From Sulfitobacter noctilucae (GTDB lineage: Bacteria > Pseudomonadota > Alphaproteobacteria > Rhodobacterales > Rhodobacteraceae), in assembly GCF_000622365.1 (NCBI RefSeq), contig NZ_JASC01000004.1, forward strand, positions 1-64,000: a stretch of DNA of 64,000 bases, read 5' to 3'. A program made the position numbers and the translations under genes. Under the pieces are notes generated by a model. The model made no database searches, had not been told where the DNA came from, and saw only the letters and a program-made list of their open reading frames with translations. Of the stretch, positions 17,780 through 27,216 are shown one piece after another; position 1 is the first letter of the stretch; every line of letters starts with the position of its first letter.

Positions 17780-18544
17780 ATGAAGCGGTTCTTTGTATTC
17801 GGCGCGGTGATTGCCATCGCGGCTCTGGTCTATTTCTCAACGAAACCGCCGCAAAGCACGGTCACGGTTACAAACGCCATCGCAACGCCAATGGGCACGG
17901 GTGGGGATGTTTTCATGGTATCCCTGGAAATGCACAACAGCGGTGATGCGGTTACGCTGATCGGTGTCACCGCACCGGCTGCCGATGTTTCTATTACGAA
18001 CCCCGGTGGCGCGGGCCCGCTTGTAGTGCCTGCAATGGGGCAAGGCCTGCTGGCGATGGACGGTGCGCATCTGATGTTGTCCGCACCCCAGGGCAGCTTT
18101 GCAAAGGGGACGTATCAACCCATCGCGCTGGTCTTTGATGATGGCAGCGAAGTCGCAGCGCGCGTGATCAGACCCGCAGGCGGCGATGGCATGGCAGAAA
18201 TGCATCACGGCATGATGCAGGGTGTTGATGCATCTCCGACACCTGAAATATCACTCCCGTCTCCCCCGGCCGCCGATAACGACGGATTTGAGATCAGCCT
18301 TGCGCTGAAGAATTTTACCTTCGTCCGCGTAGCTGATAATGCCGGTCATATTGCAGGTGAGGGGCATGCCCATATCTATCTAAACGGCCTCAAACTTGGC
18401 CGGCTTTATGAAAGCAGCTTTACGCTGGGCGCGCTTCTGCCCGGCCGTTATGCCTTGCGCATCGCGCTTAATACCAATGATCACCGCCCCTATATGAACA
18501 AGGATGGTCCGGTCGATTTGGTCTATGACTTCGAGATCGAGTAG
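17780..18544 (+). CDS. Exported PCu(A)C-like copper-binding protein with an extra C-terminal domain
   Basis: 254 residues with an N-terminal signal/anchor (MKRFFVFGAVIAIAALVYF). Residues ~30-135 look like a PCu(A)C domain (VSLEMHNSGDAVTLIGV and the AMDGAHLMLSAP loop), but the first His-Met ligand region of that motif is altered. A Met/His-rich linker follows (GMAEMHHGMMQG). A second domain (about 165-254) has HIAGEGHAHIYLNG and DHRPYM. The many His and Met residues indicate copper binding. It is divergent from the polytopic membrane protein and probably works with it. Confidence 0.65.
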   Translation: MKRFFVFGAVIAIAALVYFSTKPPQSTVTVTNAIATPMGTGGDVFMVSLEMHNSGDAVTLIGVTAPAADVSITNPGGAGPLVVPAMGQGLLAMDGAHLMLSAPQGSFAKGTYQPIALVFDDGSEVAARVIRPAGGDGMAEMHHGMMQGVDASPTPEISLPSPPAADNDGFEISLALKNFTFVRVADNAGHIAGEGHAHIYLNGLKLGRLYESSFTLGALLPGRYALRIALNTNDHRPYMNKDGPVDLVYDFEIE

Positions 18545-18714
18545 TCCGCCTCCAGAATAAGTCTCACTCGGCAGATCCAAGCCGTTAGGCCCATCCGTAC
18601 TGGCGGAATTAGGCCAAACTTTACCCGACCTTAACTTCTGGATAGCCACAGTCGTTTGCATGTCTAGGGTCCGCCGAAAGCCCTACGATAATTGTGCGGG
18701 CAATCGGGGGTAGC

Positions 18715-21700
18715 ATGGCAGGAAATACGCTTTTCATCGGGCACAGCCTTATTGGGCAGGTCATGCCTGACATGTTCAACAGCTTCATGGCGGATCACGG
18801 TCAGGCGACCCGTGCTGATGCGCAAATCATCAACGGTGCCCCGCTGCGCTGGAACTGGGACAATGGCGATACCGCACAAGGGGTGAATGCACGGGCTGTT
18901 TTGCCCAGCGGCGACTACGATACGGTTGTCGTGACAGAGGCGATACCACTGGACGATCAAATCCAATGGAATGACACGCACGGCTATGCCAAACGCTATG
19001 CCGATCTGGCCTATGACGCCAATCCGCAAACTCAATTCTATCTCTATGAGACATGGCATCCGCTTGGCAGCGATCCCGCCGCGTGGCGTGACCAACTGAC
19101 GGCGGATCTGCCCAAGTGGCAAGGCATCCTCGACCATGTGAACGCAACGGCCGCATCCGGTGCGTCCGATGCGTTGCTCATCCCTGCCGGTCAGGCGATG
19201 GGCCGTCTTTATGATGCGATCGAGGCCGGGGAGGTTCCGGGCCTCAGTAGCATCACCGCGCTTTTTACCGATGACGTTCACCTGAACGATACCGGGATGT
19301 GGTTCATCGCGGCACTGCATGCCGAGGTGATTGCAGACGTTGATGCCGCAGCGCTGCCGGTCGAGACGTTCTCGCAATGGGGCAGCGCATATGGCGGGCC
19401 GGATGCAGCATTGGCGCAGGCGATGAACGATGTGATCGACGAAACCCTTGCCGCCGTCGGACAGAATGGCGATGTCGGCGCGCCAGGTCCGGTGCCCCCG
19501 CAAGTGCCTGATCCAGCGCCGGATACGGATACAGGCGATACGCCTGATACGCCGCCGGTCGGCAGCCCTGTCGATACGGTGCCGGAAGTCGGGTTGGGCT
19601 TTGGCTTGAGTGGCATTGCAGACTACGCAACCGCCTCTCCCTTCCTTGATGTTTTCAAGTCCTCACGCCCGTTCTTTGGCCATGAAACGGGCCGATGGGG
19701 TGGATTTGAACATGACGCATTGGATCAGGGTGGCTTTCTTGACCCGATGGGTTGGCCGACCGATATCCCGGCCGGTGTCGACCGCATTAGCGCCCTGGTC
19801 CTGACCGAGCTGCCAGCCGAGATGGAAGACGCGCAGGGACGCTACCGCGTGACGTGGCAGGGGGAGGGCGAGGTCCGGTTAAGTCTGAGCGCAGAGGATG
19901 TAACCTATGGTCAGAACGAGGCGTGGTTTACCTATACGCCTGATGGCACAGGCCTTGTCAGCGTTGACATTCTATCGACCGATCCCAACGGCACCGGCAG
20001 CTACATTCGCGACATCTCAGTCGTGCATGAACGCCATATCCCGGCATTCGAGGCGGGCGAGATCTTTAATTCCAAATGGATTTCCGTCATCGAAGACGCC
20101 CATGCGCTGCGTTTCATGGATTGGATGGATACCAATAATTCGACCATTTCTGATACTGCTGACGCCCCGCAATTCGCCGATGCCAGCTGGGCCACCACGG
20201 GTGCCCCGCTTGAGGTGATGATCCGCCTTGCCAATGAAACCGGGACCGACCCGTGGTTCACCCTGCCCCACCGTGCCACCGAAGATTATATGCGCGATTT
20301 CATTACCAAGGTGAAAGCGATCCTCGACCCTCAGCTGACACCCTATTTCGAATTCTCGAACGAGGTTTGGAACTGGCAATTCAGTCAGGCGCAAGAAGCC
20401 CAGACCGAAGGGCAGGGCCGCTTTGGCGATGTCAGCTCGGCCTGGGTGCAGAACTATGCCGCTGATGCCGTTACAATGGCCCGGCTGATTGACGACATCT
20501 ACGGCGCGAACAGCCCCGATGTGGTCAAGGTGATTGCGACCCAGACGGGTTGGCGCGGACTTGAAGAACCGATCCTGAACGCTCCCGATTGGGTGGCCGA
20601 GGACCCGGGCAACCGCGCGGCCCCTTCGAGCTATTTCGACGCCTACGCGATCACCGGCTATTTCGACGGTGGTTTGGGCCGTGAGGACAAAGCACCCACG
20701 GTACTTGAATGGATCGCCGACAGCCTGTCGCGCGCGCAGGCGGAGGCGGCGGCCCTCGGGCTTTCGGGCGATGCGGCGGCGCAATATGTGCAGGACCACC
20801 GCTATGACCATGCCACGACCCTCGCCATCCGCGAGTTGCGCGATGGATCGGTCACGGGAAACCCGGATGGATCGCTGGCCGAACTATCAGAGCTTTTTGC
20901 CTATCATAAAGAGCAGGCCGACAAGGCAGATCTGGATCTGGTCATGTACGAAGGCGGCACGCATATTGTGGGCGTGGGCCAATGGCAGGCCAACGCCGAT
21001 TTGGCAGCCTTTTTCGCTCATCTTAATTATACCGCAGGAATGGGAGAGATTTATACGGAGTTGCTCGCCTCTTGGGTACGCGAAGGTGGGACGCTCTTTA
21101 ATGCTTTCACTGCTGTGGACCGGCCCACGCCCTTTGGCAGTTGGGGGCATTTGCGGCATCTGGACGATGAAAACGCACGCATGGATGCGGTGATTGAATT
21201 CCTTGAAGTCTTTCCCAAAGATGTCAGCACAGCACCTGACGGTGGTTCCGATATTCCATCACCGGGTTTGCCCCTTACCGGCGATGGAGAGGATAACCAG
21301 CTGGCCGGTGACGCGGGAGATAACGTGCTGCGCGGGCAAGCAGGCGACGATTGGCTCAGCGGCAACGCAGGCGATGATCTTCTTTATGGCGGCAGCGGCT
21401 GGGATGTTGCAACCTACAGCGGCCCGCAAGACGCTTTCACCCTGACGTTTGCACCGGACGGCACCATCATGACGGACCGCCGGGCGAGCGGCGATGGCAA
21501 GGACAGGTTGATCGACATCGAAGAGGTGGTGTTTGGATCGGGTGGGGAGATCGACAGTCTGGATCTGACCTTGTTGCAAGGCATTTCGAACCTGTCCACG
21601 CAAAGCATCGCCGATGTGGTCGAGCTTTATATCGCCTACTTTGACCGCGCGCCTGCTGCCAAGGGATTGGCCTATTGGGCAAGCAGACTGGACGACGGTA

Positions 21701-22194
21701 TGACACTGCCCGAGATCGCGCAGAGCTTTTTTGTTCAGGATGAGACCCAGGCAACCTATGCCGGTTTCCTGAACAACGATGGCAGCCTTGCTGATACAGA
21801 GGCTTTCGTAACGGCCGTCTTCAACAACCTTTTGGGCCGCGATCCCTATAGCGCCTACTGGATTGACGCCCTTGATCGTCCCGATAGCGGGATCACACCG
21901 GGCATCTTCATTCTTGCTGTTCTAAACGGTGCCAAAGCAGAGAGCGGCGGCGTGGCAGATGCGGCTTATCTGGAGGCCAAGACCGACATCGGGGTCTATT
22001 TCTCGGCCATAAAAGGGCTGGACGGATATGAAAATACTGTGTCGGTGATGCAGATGTTCGACGGAAGCCGCGCCAGCGTGGAGAGTGCAACGCGGGAAAT
22101 AGACAGACTTCACGCCGAGGCGTTGGACTCCGAAACAGGCAGCTTTCTGATCGAACTGGTCGGGGTGATCGACAATCCCTTCGCCTTGGTATGA
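18715..22194 (+). CDS. Large secreted protein: SGNH-like + glycoside hydrolase-like + RTX + DUF4214
   Basis: 1159 residues from the ATG at 18715, which follows GGGGGT; a GTG at 18694 is possible. Domains in order: an SGNH hydrolase-like domain (~1-215) with GHS at 9-11 and D-D-V-H at ~186-189; a Pro/Asp linker (~250-290); a beta-rich part (~300-435). Next comes a TIM-barrel glycosidase-like region (~450-830), with NE in FEFSNEVWNW (~549-550) as acid/base and Glu ~746 in VMYEGG as likely nucleophile. RTX calcium repeats (AGDAGDNVLRGQAGDD, ~862-895) and a DUF4214 domain (~970-1085) close it. There is no Sec signal, so type I secretion is expected. It probably attacks an acylated polysaccharide. 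Confidence 0.7.
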   Translation: MAGNTLFIGHSLIGQVMPDMFNSFMADHGQATRADAQIINGAPLRWNWDNGDTAQGVNARAVLPSGDYDTVVVTEAIPLDDQIQWNDTHGYAKRYADLAYDANPQTQFYLYETWHPLGSDPAAWRDQLTADLPKWQGILDHVNATAASGASDALLIPAGQAMGRLYDAIEAGEVPGLSSITALFTDDVHLNDTGMWFIAALHAEVIADVDAAALPVETFSQWGSAYGGPDAALAQAMNDVIDETLAAVGQNGDVGAPGPVPPQVPDPAPDTDTGDTPDTPPVGSPVDTVPEVGLGFGLSGIADYATASPFLDVFKSSRPFFGHETGRWGGFEHDALDQGGFLDPMGWPTDIPAGVDRISALVLTELPAEMEDAQGRYRVTWQGEGEVRLSLSAEDVTYGQNEAWFTYTPDGTGLVSVDILSTDPNGTGSYIRDISVVHERHIPAFEAGEIFNSKWISVIEDAHALRFMDWMDTNNSTISDTADAPQFADASWATTGAPLEVMIRLANETGTDPWFTLPHRATEDYMRDFITKVKAILDPQLTPYFEFSNEVWNWQFSQAQEAQTEGQGRFGDVSSAWVQNYAADAVTMARLIDDIYGANSPDVVKVIATQTGWRGLEEPILNAPDWVAEDPGNRAAPSSYFDAYAITGYFDGGLGREDKAPTVLEWIADSLSRAQAEAAALGLSGDAAAQYVQDHRYDHATTLAIRELRDGSVTGNPDGSLAELSELFAYHKEQADKADLDLVMYEGGTHIVGVGQWQANADLAAFFAHLNYTAGMGEIYTELLASWVREGGTLFNAFTAVDRPTPFGSWGHLRHLDDENARMDAVIEFLEVFPKDVSTAPDGGSDIPSPGLPLTGDGEDNQLAGDAGDNVLRGQAGDDWLSGNAGDDLLYGGSGWDVATYSGPQDAFTLTFAPDGTIMTDRRASGDGKDRLIDIEEVVFGSGGEIDSLDLTLLQGISNLSTQSIADVVELYIAYFDRAPAAKGLAYWASRLDDGMTLPEIAQSFFVQDETQATYAGFLNNDGSLADTEAFVTAVFNNLLGRDPYSAYWIDALDRPDSGITPGIFILAVLNGAKAESGGVADAAYLEAKTDIGVYFSAIKGLDGYENTVSVMQMFDGSRASVESATREIDRLHAEALDSETGSFLIELVGVIDNPFALV

Positions 22195-22248
22195 AGGCTG
22201 TTGCGCAAGCCCGACATGACAGCCGCCGCCCTCAGCATAAGCGTCCGC

Positions 22249-22935
22249 TTAGCCCAGCCACTCTGCGTAATCACTGACCAGCAGATGCCGTGGCGGCGCG
22301 TCTTCTTCGATCTCGGAGAACCGTCCGACCGGGTCGCGAAAGATGTTGTCGGTGGCGTCGTCGTTCACGCTAGATACTTCGCCCACCAGCACTTCGCCCC
22401 CTTCGGCCCAAAAGGCATGCCAATCGCCGGGCTGTAACGTGACACTTTGCCCGGGGGCCAGACGCAGCTTTTCACCGGGGGCAAAACCATATTGCATCCC
22501 ATCGCGCATCACTGTTCCGCCGCGTTCCTGCGCGAAGGCACCGGAAGGGTCAGAGCCATAGAGCATCACCACCAGCACCCCACCGCCCCTGTTAATGATA
22601 TCTTCGGTTTTACGGTGATGACGGTGCATCGGGCTGAGTTGATCCTGCCGCGTGATCATAAGTTTTTCAGCGTAGCACATGCCTCCGCCAACCCGCTGGC
22701 CAGCCTGCGCGCCATTGCGGAGCGTGAACAGGAACAGACCCGTCTTTTCAAAGTCACCCGCGCCGTAGTCTGTCACGTCCCAACCACAACGACTGTCGAT
22801 CAAATGTCTGGCCTCGGGCGCGTTCTGCTTGAACTGCTGCGGCGTCCAATAGGCGAAAGGGGGCAGCGAGAAACCGTATCTACGGATCGTCTCATCCGCT
22901 GCTGCAAGAATAACATTGATATCAGAACGCTGCAT
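22249..22935 (-). CDS. D-lyxose/D-mannose isomerase-like cupin
   Basis: 228 residues, the size of the D-lyxose ketol-isomerase family. The cupin metal site is visible in SPMHRHHRKTEDIIN (His, His, Glu), with a later His in PGDWHAFWAEGG. The expected reaction is D-lyxose to D-xylulose or D-mannose to D-fructose. It stands alone between the convergent secreted glycosidase and the divergent molybdoenzyme. A link to sugars released by the glycosidase is possible but only positional. Confidence 0.8.
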   Translation of the reverse strand: MQRSDINVILAAADETIRRYGFSLPPFAYWTPQQFKQNAPEARHLIDSRCGWDVTDYGAGDFEKTGLFLFTLRNGAQAGQRVGGGMCYAEKLMITRQDQLSPMHRHHRKTEDIINRGGGVLVVMLYGSDPSGAFAQERGGTVMRDGMQYGFAPGEKLRLAPGQSVTLQPGDWHAFWAEGGEVLVGEVSSVNDDATDNIFRDPVGRFSEIEEDAPPRHLLVSDYAEWLG

Positions 22936-23158
22936 TGAGCCACCTTTCGAATGCCCGATGGCACCGATCCGTCAGCTTTGATGCAGAGCGTTGTTTGAGC
23001 TGACGGGATTAGGATAAGGCGAAACCGGTTTTTTCCTCAATCCTGATGCTGCGTTTAATGCCCTGCGCTATCAAGCTTGACGCAGATTGCCATTGGTCTG
23101 ATTGTAGTATGACACCGGCACATGCCATGGCATCACGGTCGAAAGGTCTTTTGTCTTG

Positions 23159-25393
23159 ATGAAAACGCGGATCACAACCAGCCATTGGGGTGCTTTCGAA
23201 GTCCGCGTAAAGGACGGGCGCATCGTCGGCACCGCCCCGTTCAAGGATGATCCGCATCCCCCTACAATCTTCCGCACCGTCCCGCAGGCGGTGCATCATC
23301 ACACCCGGATTAACCGCCCGCATGTGCGCAAGGGCTGGTTGGAGAAAGATAGGACAAAGTCGCGCAGCAATGACACTTTTATCCCAATGGATTGGGATGA
23401 GGCGCTTGATCTTGCCGCTCAAGAGATTGATCGCGTGCGCACCCAACACGGGAATACGGCAATCTATGGCGGCTCTTACGGCTGGGCCAGCGCCGGGCGA
23501 TTTCACCATGCGCAAAGTCAGGTGCACCGGTTTCTCAATCTGCTGGGCGGCTATGTCAGCTCGTTTGCCAGCTATAGCACCGGGGCGGCGCAGACCATCA
23601 TTCCGCATATTCTGGGGACAAATTTTCACAAGGTCACATGGGGTGAGCAAAGCACCTGGGACATGATCGAGGCCCATACCGATACGCTTTTGATGTTCGG
23701 CGGGATCAATCCCAAGAACGCTCAGGTCAGCATGGGCGGCGTGACGGAGCACCGCACCGCAAGCCATCTGGAGCGTTTTGCGGCGCAGGGCAAACGGCTG
23801 ATTTCGGTCAGTCCACAGCGGAGTGACAGTCCCGATTGCACCGAGTGGTTGGCCCTGCTGCCCGGCACCGATGTGGCGTTGATGCTGGCGTTGGCCTATG
23901 TGCTAGAGACCGACAAACTGGCAGACCATTCCTTTCTGCAAAGTCATTGTGTAGGCTACGACCGTTTCCGCCCCTATCTTTTGGGTGAAAGTGACGGAGA
24001 GCCCAAAAGCCCCGAATGGGCGTCAGGCATTTGCGGGATCGGCGCCGCTGAGATCCGCGCGCTGGCGCTGCGGCTGACCCAGGGGCGCACAATGATCAGC
24101 GTGGCATGGTCCTTGCAGCGCGCGCAGCACGGGGAACAGCCCTATTGGATGGCCTGTGTATTGGCGGCGATGCTGGGCCAAATCGGCCTGCCGGGTGGCG
24201 GCATCGGCTTTGGCTACGGCGCGATTGGCAACGTCGGATCTAATGTGACCCGTCTGCGTGGTCCGACTTTGGATCAGGGCAGCAACGCGGTCGAGGAATT
24301 CATCCCGGTGTCGCGCATTGCCGACCTGTTGCTAAATCCAAATCAGCCGTTTGATTTCAATGGAAAGCGCCGCACCTATCCTGACATCCGGCTGGTCTAT
24401 TGGTGTGGTGGCAATCCTTTTCACCACCATCAGGATCTTAACCGCCTGATGCGCGCATGGGACAAGCCGGAAACGATTATCGTGCATGAACCCTGGTGGA
24501 CGCCCACCGCCCGACGTGCCGATATTGTCTTCCCTGCGACCACACAGTTTGAACGTGAAGATATCGGTTGGGCCAAAGGCGATCCCTATCTTTTTCACAT
24601 GCCTAAAATGATTGAGCCGGTGGCCGAGGCCCGTGATGATTATGCGATTTTCTCGGGGCTTGCCCAACGGCTTGAACTGCATGAAGCCTTTACTGAAGGC
24701 CGCGATGCCACGGCGTGGCTTGCGCATCTTTTCGATGAATTTATGCATAATGCGCAGACCGATGGGATTGCCGTCCCGGATTGGGCGACCCTGAAAGAGC
24801 ACAATTTCATCAAGCTGCCGATTGTGCCCGATGCGCCCGCCCCTGCCCCTTTCGCCGCCTTTCGCGCCGACCCTGCGCAGGCCCCCATCGGGACGCCTTC
24901 GGGCAAGATCGAGGTTTATTCCGATACCATTGCAGGCTTTGCTTATGCCGGGATCAAGGGCCATCCAACCTGGCTGGTGCCGACCTGCGATACGGAATAC
25001 CCGCTGCGCCTGCTGTCGCCGCAACCCAAAGACAAACTGCATAGCCAGATGCAATCGGCGCTGATGGACGGCACTGCTGGTACCCTGGCGGAACTTACCC
25101 TCCACCCCCAAGACGCGGAAGCGCGGGGGCTGGTGGAGGGCGATCTGGTCCGGATTTGGAACGCGCAGGGCGCGTGTCTCGCCCGGCTGACTGTCTCGAA
25201 CACGATCCTTACAGGCGTGGCGGCCCTGCCCACCGGCGCGTGGTTTGACCCCGCGCCAGACGGCACCGACCGCGCAGGCAACCCCAATGTACTGACACGG
25301 GATTGCGGCACCTCGCTTTTGGGTCAAGGTGCTGCGGCGCATAACGCCGGGGTCGAGGTTGAGAAAGCGAATGCCAGTCAAGCGACCTCCTGA
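23159..25393 (+). CDS. BisC/TorA-type molybdopterin oxidoreductase (S- or N-oxide reductase), cytoplasmic
   Basis: 744 residues. It belongs to the DMSO reductase family without an N-terminal Fe-S cluster. The Mo ligand is probably Ser106 in YGGSYGWASAGRFH, matching biotin sulfoxide and TMAO reductases. Other cofactor contacts are LLMFGGINPKN, VSPQRSDSPDC and VYWCGGNPFHHHQD. There is no twin-arginine signal, so the enzyme should be cytoplasmic like BisC, reducing small sulfoxides (biotin or methionine sulfoxide) or N-oxides. ATG at 23159 is preferred to the adjacent TTG. No dedicated electron donor or cofactor chaperone is nearby. Confidence 0.85.
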   Translation: MKTRITTSHWGAFEVRVKDGRIVGTAPFKDDPHPPTIFRTVPQAVHHHTRINRPHVRKGWLEKDRTKSRSNDTFIPMDWDEALDLAAQEIDRVRTQHGNTAIYGGSYGWASAGRFHHAQSQVHRFLNLLGGYVSSFASYSTGAAQTIIPHILGTNFHKVTWGEQSTWDMIEAHTDTLLMFGGINPKNAQVSMGGVTEHRTASHLERFAAQGKRLISVSPQRSDSPDCTEWLALLPGTDVALMLALAYVLETDKLADHSFLQSHCVGYDRFRPYLLGESDGEPKSPEWASGICGIGAAEIRALALRLTQGRTMISVAWSLQRAQHGEQPYWMACVLAAMLGQIGLPGGGIGFGYGAIGNVGSNVTRLRGPTLDQGSNAVEEFIPVSRIADLLLNPNQPFDFNGKRRTYPDIRLVYWCGGNPFHHHQDLNRLMRAWDKPETIIVHEPWWTPTARRADIVFPATTQFEREDIGWAKGDPYLFHMPKMIEPVAEARDDYAIFSGLAQRLELHEAFTEGRDATAWLAHLFDEFMHNAQTDGIAVPDWATLKEHNFIKLPIVPDAPAPAPFAAFRADPAQAPIGTPSGKIEVYSDTIAGFAYAGIKGHPTWLVPTCDTEYPLRLLSPQPKDKLHSQMQSALMDGTAGTLAELTLHPQDAEARGLVEGDLVRIWNAQGACLARLTVSNTILTGVAALPTGAWFDPAPDGTDRAGNPNVLTRDCGTSLLGQGAAAHNAGVEVEKANASQATS

Positions 25394-25527
25394 GATTGCC
25401 GATATCAACGATGCCTCAAAAACGGCACCCACCTGCAGTCGACAGATTGATTGCCCATGCCGCAAATGGCAGTACTCTGCACAGACAGACCGAGATCTTC
25501 CGGTCGCAGGGGTGAGGCACATCGACG

Positions 25528-27192
25528 ATGGCAAAAGCGAAGAACATTCTGTTCATCATGTTCGACCAACTGCGGTGGGACTACCTCAGCTGCTACGGTC
25601 ACCCCCACCTGAAAACGCCGCATATTGATGCGATTGCCGCCAAAGGTGTGCGCTTTGACCGGGCCTATATCCAGTCGCCGCTATGTGGCCCTTCGCGGAT
25701 GTCGACCTATACGGGGCGCTATGTGCATAGCCATGGCGCGTCCTGGAACAAGGTGCCGTTGAAGGTTGGCGAAATCACGATGGGCGATCACCTGCGCGAT
25801 GCGGGAATGGGATGCTGGCTGGTGGGCAAAACCCATATGGAGGCTGATGCCGAGGGAATGCGCCGCTTGGGATTGGAGCCTGACAGTGTGATCGGTGCGA
25901 GGGTCGCGGAATGCGGCTTTGACATCTGGGAACGGGACGACGGGATGCGGCCCGAAGGCCCGGACGGGTTTTATGATCCGGGTGGGGCGTTGAAATACAA
26001 CGATTATTTACGAAACAAAGGCTATGAGGGTGAGAATCCCTGGCATGATTACGCCAACTCCGGAATTGATGATGCGGGCAATGTGCTGTCGGGCTGGTTT
26101 CTCAACAACTCCGACCAGGCGGCCAATATCCGCGAGGAAGACAGCGAAACCCCCTATCTGACGCGGCGGGGGATCGAATTTATCGAGGCGCAGGGCGATA
26201 AGCCGTGGTGCTGCCACCTCAGCTATATCAAACCGCATTGGCCCTATATTGTGCCAGAACCCTATGCCAGCATGTACAGCCCGCAGGATTTCCTGTCGCC
26301 CGTGCGTAGTGAGGCGGAGCGTGAGACGGATCACCCTGTCTACAAAGGATTTCAGAACGCCCCCGTGGGCCGCGCCTTTTCCCGCGATGATGTGCGCGAC
26401 AAGGTTTTGCGGGCCTATATGGGTCTGATCAAACAATGCGACGATCAGATGGGCGTGTTGTTCGACTGGTTGAAAAAGACCGGACGGATGGACGACACGA
26501 TGATCGTGATCACCTCTGATCACGGGGATTTTCTGGGCGATCATTGGCTGGGGGAAAAGACGTTCTTTCACGACGCATCGGTCAAGGTGCCACTGATTGT
26601 CTACGATCCTTCGCCCGAAGCGGACGCCACCCGTGGCACGGTTTGTGATGCTTTAATTGAAAGCATTGATCTGCTGCCGACATTCGTCGAAGTTGCCGGG
26701 CAGGATGCAGGCAAACTGGATCACATCCTTGAGGGGCGTTCTTTGCTGCCGCATCTGTACGGCACGGCAGTACCGGAACGCGGCTTTGTGATAGCAGAGT
26801 ATGATTTTTCGGCCAGCCCGCTGGCAGGCAAGCTTGATCTGCATCCCGATCAGGCGCGGATGTTCATGGTGGCCGACAAGGCTTGGAAACTGATCCACTT
26901 TGAAAGCGGCCATCGCCCGATATTGTTCGATCTGGCCAATGATCCAGGTGAGATCACCGATCTGGGCGGTAGTACTGAGCACGCCGATGTCCGGGCAAAA
27001 CTCTACGACCTACTTTTTGAATGGGCCCGCAGACCAGCGGCACGCACGACCATGTCAAACGACAGCTTTATCGCAAAACGCGCGGGGTCGCCCCGACATG
27101 GTGTCATGATCGGCATACCGGAGCAAAGCGACGCAGCCCCGGAAGCCGTTGCAAAATACGTAGGCCGCAAAGCTGTGGACAAACGCAGTTAA
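25528..27192 (+). CDS. Sulfatase / phosphonate monoesterase-family hydrolase
   Basis: 554 residues of the alkaline phosphatase superfamily. The N-terminal NILFIMFDQLRWD gives the metal Asp. Cys53 in SPLCGPSRMSTYTGRY is the residue converted to formylglycine, with the CxPSR signature of a sulfatase. Distal metal ligands are in TSDHGDFLGDHW and FFHDASVKVPL. It could cleave a sulfate ester or a phosphonate monoester, and motifs alone do not decide. It has no signal peptide, so a cytoplasmic substrate is likely. It lies 135 bases after the molybdoenzyme on the same strand. Confidence 0.82.
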   Translation: MAKAKNILFIMFDQLRWDYLSCYGHPHLKTPHIDAIAAKGVRFDRAYIQSPLCGPSRMSTYTGRYVHSHGASWNKVPLKVGEITMGDHLRDAGMGCWLVGKTHMEADAEGMRRLGLEPDSVIGARVAECGFDIWERDDGMRPEGPDGFYDPGGALKYNDYLRNKGYEGENPWHDYANSGIDDAGNVLSGWFLNNSDQAANIREEDSETPYLTRRGIEFIEAQGDKPWCCHLSYIKPHWPYIVPEPYASMYSPQDFLSPVRSEAERETDHPVYKGFQNAPVGRAFSRDDVRDKVLRAYMGLIKQCDDQMGVLFDWLKKTGRMDDTMIVITSDHGDFLGDHWLGEKTFFHDASVKVPLIVYDPSPEADATRGTVCDALIESIDLLPTFVEVAGQDAGKLDHILEGRSLLPHLYGTAVPERGFVIAEYDFSASPLAGKLDLHPDQARMFMVADKAWKLIHFESGHRPILFDLANDPGEITDLGGSTEHADVRAKLYDLLFEWARRPAARTTMSNDSFIAKRAGSPRHGVMIGIPEQSDAAPEAVAKYVGRKAVDKRS

Positions 27193-27216
27193 CTTACACG
27201 CCAGAGATTTTGCCGC

